Positions 62,519-64,000 of a stretch of 64,000 nt of DNA are shown here, piece by piece; the stretch's first letter is position 1; every line of letters starts with the position of its first letter. The notes beneath the pieces are model-generated. The model ran no database searches, was not told the DNA's origin, and worked only from the letters and a program-made list of their open reading frames with translations. Made by a program: the position numbers and the translations under genes. Source of the stretch: UBA9980 sp964436235 (lineage in GTDB: Bacteria > Muiribacteriota > UBA9980); NCBI GenBank assembly GCA_964436235.1, contig CAYTCW010000002.1:33325-97324 (forward strand). The letters run 5' to 3'.

Positions 62519-62561
62519 ATGGGGGATAAGAGAGGGCCATTGGTCCTTTCTTGTCCCCCAT
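62519..62561. repeat. Palindromic repeat element, copy 2 (20-bp stem, three G-U on +)
   Basis: The arms (ATGGGGGA start) pair fully over 20 bp if three G-U wobbles on the + strand RNA are allowed, with an ATT loop. Its core is the inverted counterpart of 52545-52569. Confidence 0.72.
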
Positions 62562-62703
62562 CAACTCCGGCGGTCTTAATTATATACACAAAAATATGCA
62601 AAAATACATATCTAATATACCAACATCTAATATACTACTATCTAACATTGCTATCTAATGTCTATAAACCCGCATATCAACTAATTATATATATACCTTA
62701 AAA

Positions 62704-63759
62704 TCAATTCAAGCAATCGAATGAATTGTATATCTTATGGCTTGACGCGTCGATTACCTTCAGATAAGCGTTTGCGTCGGCGTCGATAGAGCCTGTTACT
62801 ATATAATCCGCGCCGAATTTAGCGGCTAATTCGTTAATAGTTGATTTATCGAGGTTATCGAGGTTAAAGCACACGCCGGCGACGTCGGCGCCGCTGATTA
62901 CGCTGAAACCTTTATGTGACAGGTAATTTTTAATGCTGTAAGCGGCATTTTCTTCGCTATTGGTGATACTGTCGCCTGTGGCGCCTTTTTTAGCTTTATT
63001 TTTAAAGGGAAGCAGAACCGCCCTTTTAGTTCCGTATTTAGGTTTAGCCTGTTCGCGGCACGCCGGTATTTTAACTTCTTTAGCTTTTAATTCCACGGCG
63101 GCGGGCATCATTTCCGGCGCGTGCCGATTTACGCCAGCGTTGATAACTCTCATCGATTGAATGGTGTTTTGAAGTTTAGTAATACATTGATTGTATTTTT
63201 CTTCAAAATTATCCGCTGCGCCGATATTTACGGAATTGATCTTCGCTATGGCCATATCGTTAGCGGCGACGGCGTACTCGCTTTTATTTTTGAGCGCATT
63301 TTTGATGATCTTACGCGCCTCGCCTCTTGAAATGTCCTTATTGTATTTGATTTTAAAATATGAAACCAAATATCCGTCAAAACTCATAAAGTTAGTATCG
63401 GCGCTGTATTGTTTCAGTCCTTTAAGATCGGGTATAACGATATGTTCGTGGGAGTAAAGCGGCGATACGAAGAAGAAAAGCGAGCCGCAGAATAAAGACA
63501 GAACCGAAACGGGTATCATATAAGAAACCGAGCCCGGTAATGAAAACAAATACCGATCGAGTTTTTTAAGATATGAAAGTGAAAACGATATGCGTTTAAG
63601 GGGAATATCATTATCTTTGAATATGATATAATCGAGCAGAATGATTTGAAGCGATACGAAAACCACAAGGCTCGTATCGACGGTGAATTCCGAAATAAAT
63701 TTAGTAAGAATTATGAATGAAAGCGAAGCTTTCAATAAGCACGAAAGATAAAACAGCAT
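62704..63759 (-). CDS. Membrane protein with CsgG/TolB-N-like C-terminal domain
   Basis: The start is set at ATG 63757-63759 because GGGAGGT lies about 6 nt upstream; an ATG 24 bp earlier lacks a site. The 351-residue protein has three hydrophobic N-terminal segments (about 2-20, 27-45 and 85-105), a charged region with helices (about 120-230), and a C-terminal domain (about 245-351). That domain holds AVLLPFKNKA, AYSIKNYLSHKGFSVIS, AAKFGADYIVTGSID and YLKVIDASSHKIY, the pattern of CsgG-like/curli-secretion or TolB-N domains that assemble on the periplasmic side. No curli genes are near. Function unknown. Confidence 0.7.
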   Translation of the reverse strand: MLFYLSCLLKASLSFIILTKFISEFTVDTSLVVFVSLQIILLDYIIFKDNDIPLKRISFSLSYLKKLDRYLFSLPGSVSYMIPVSVLSLFCGSLFFFVSPLYSHEHIVIPDLKGLKQYSADTNFMSFDGYLVSYFKIKYNKDISRGEARKIIKNALKNKSEYAVAANDMAIAKINSVNIGAADNFEEKYNQCITKLQNTIQSMRVINAGVNRHAPEMMPAAVELKAKEVKIPACREQAKPKYGTKRAVLLPFKNKAKKGATGDSITNSEENAAYSIKNYLSHKGFSVISGADVAGVCFNLDNLDKSTINELAAKFGADYIVTGSIDADANAYLKVIDASSHKIYNSFDCLN

Positions 63760-63966
63760 AATTATACCTCCCTGTTGAAACATCCGTAATATTTTCTGCG
63801 GCTGATGCTATGAATATATTACGACAAAAAGGTATGACAATGCTGCATATATGCGTTCAAGTTTAAGTATAGTAAATTATTGCGGATATTAGCAAGGGTA
63901 AGGTTTTTAATTTAAATAAAATAATAAAATTATTTATGCGATAATATGAATATATTATCAGGATTA

Positions 63967-64000
63967 ATGCTTATGGTAAATGTTTTCAATGAAAATAAAT
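63967..64000 (+). CDS. Possible start of a rightward gene, cut by the window end
   Basis: An ATG at 63967 (or 63973) opens a frame to the window edge (MLMVNVFNENK). AGGA lies 3 nt before the first and 9 nt before the second ATG. Only about 11 codons are visible, so this is a weak call. The 63784-63966 interval otherwise holds AT-rich DNA and no clear gene. Confidence 0.3.
   Translation, partial: MLMVNVFNENK

Larger units (their letters stand above)
61646..62703. other. 1058-bp non-coding region dense in palindromes
   Basis: No convincing gene. Between the giant IPT gene and the CsgG-like gene I find six compact hairpins and one long-range stem (listed separately), a CTACTT repeat and pyrimidine-rich stretches. 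Two apparent short frames run through the hairpins and look accidental. Confidence 0.8.

Noticed and set aside
62311..62601. A leftward 96-residue frame in the palindrome region
   Set aside because: It runs through three hairpins, has no ribosome site, no family resemblance and biased residues from the repeats.
62438..62701. A rightward 87-residue frame in the same region
   Set aside because: It is a reading of hairpin arms and AT-rich spacer, with no ribosome site.

Overview
The window is 64 kb of a single chromosome-like scaffold with moderate GC and three runs of exactly 100 N (9823-9922, 29910-30009, 35325-35424). Fixed-length gaps of this kind usually come from a scaffolded draft or metagenome assembly. 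Two complete RND efflux systems, a heptosyltransferase-type glycosyltransferase and many signal peptides and lipoboxes point to a diderm (Gram-negative type) bacterium. The very large Ig-like, IPT/TIG, ankyrin and TPR proteins suggest a deep-branching uncultured lineage. Nothing in the sequence fixes the phylum. UGA is an ordinary stop here (for example at 1409-1411 and 2007-2009).

Layout. 1-3753 (+): the end of a corrinoid methyl-transfer module (B12-binding protein, URO-D/MtaA-like protein, a DUF1638 protein split by an in-frame TAA, and a GAF/PAS histidine kinase). 3719-10809 (-): UbiA prenyltransferase, TPR membrane protein, Ycf46-type AAA ATPase, beta-propeller protein and two secreted low-complexity proteins. 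11062-14910 (+): an 11-repeat Big_5 Ig-like surface protein. 15007-24496 (-): small zinc-ribbon protein, STAS protein, REC-PP2C phosphatase, exported cyclophilin, site-2 protease, RND pump with its adaptor, and an exported ankyrin protein. 24580-25371 (-): a compact unit with a promoter, a truncated HEPN-type gene remnant, a rhodanese gene with two in-frame UGA codons, and a terminator. 25429-28711 (-): sugar ABC importer without an ATPase. 28980-33754 (-): second RND pump. 33935-38811 (-): a KRxYxK-repeat basic protein, a TPR protein, and a PtsN/CBS/ArsB-NhaD-type permease group. 39055-44719 (-): HU, a divergent RadA, UvrA, a FecR-like protein. 44868-48121 (-): oxidative pentose phosphate operon. 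48363-54173: MFS transporter, FN3 lipoprotein, STAS, ComFB-like, GT9 and a small ACT-like protein. 54386-61645 (+): a 2419-residue lipoprotein with 19 IPT/TIG and 6 NHL repeats. 61646-62703: a 1-kb non-coding nest of palindromes. 62704-63759 (-): CsgG-like membrane protein.

Main discovery candidate. At 24642-25109 (-) an exported rhodanese is complete if two UGA codons (24777-24779 and 24771-24773) are read as selenocysteine. They fall exactly on the two cysteines of the family's Y-C-x-C active-site motif, giving Y-U-G-U. A 7-bp hairpin with G in the apical loop follows at the spacing expected for a bacterial SECIS. The reading frame then continues with a full rhodanese C-terminus, ends at TAA, and is followed at once by a strong terminator. 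Other points of interest are the palindrome nest after the giant IPT gene, an inverted pair of palindromic repeats around that gene, the nonsense-split DUF1638 gene, a URO-D protein without zinc cysteines, a RadA with an altered KNRFG motif, and the KRxYxK protein.
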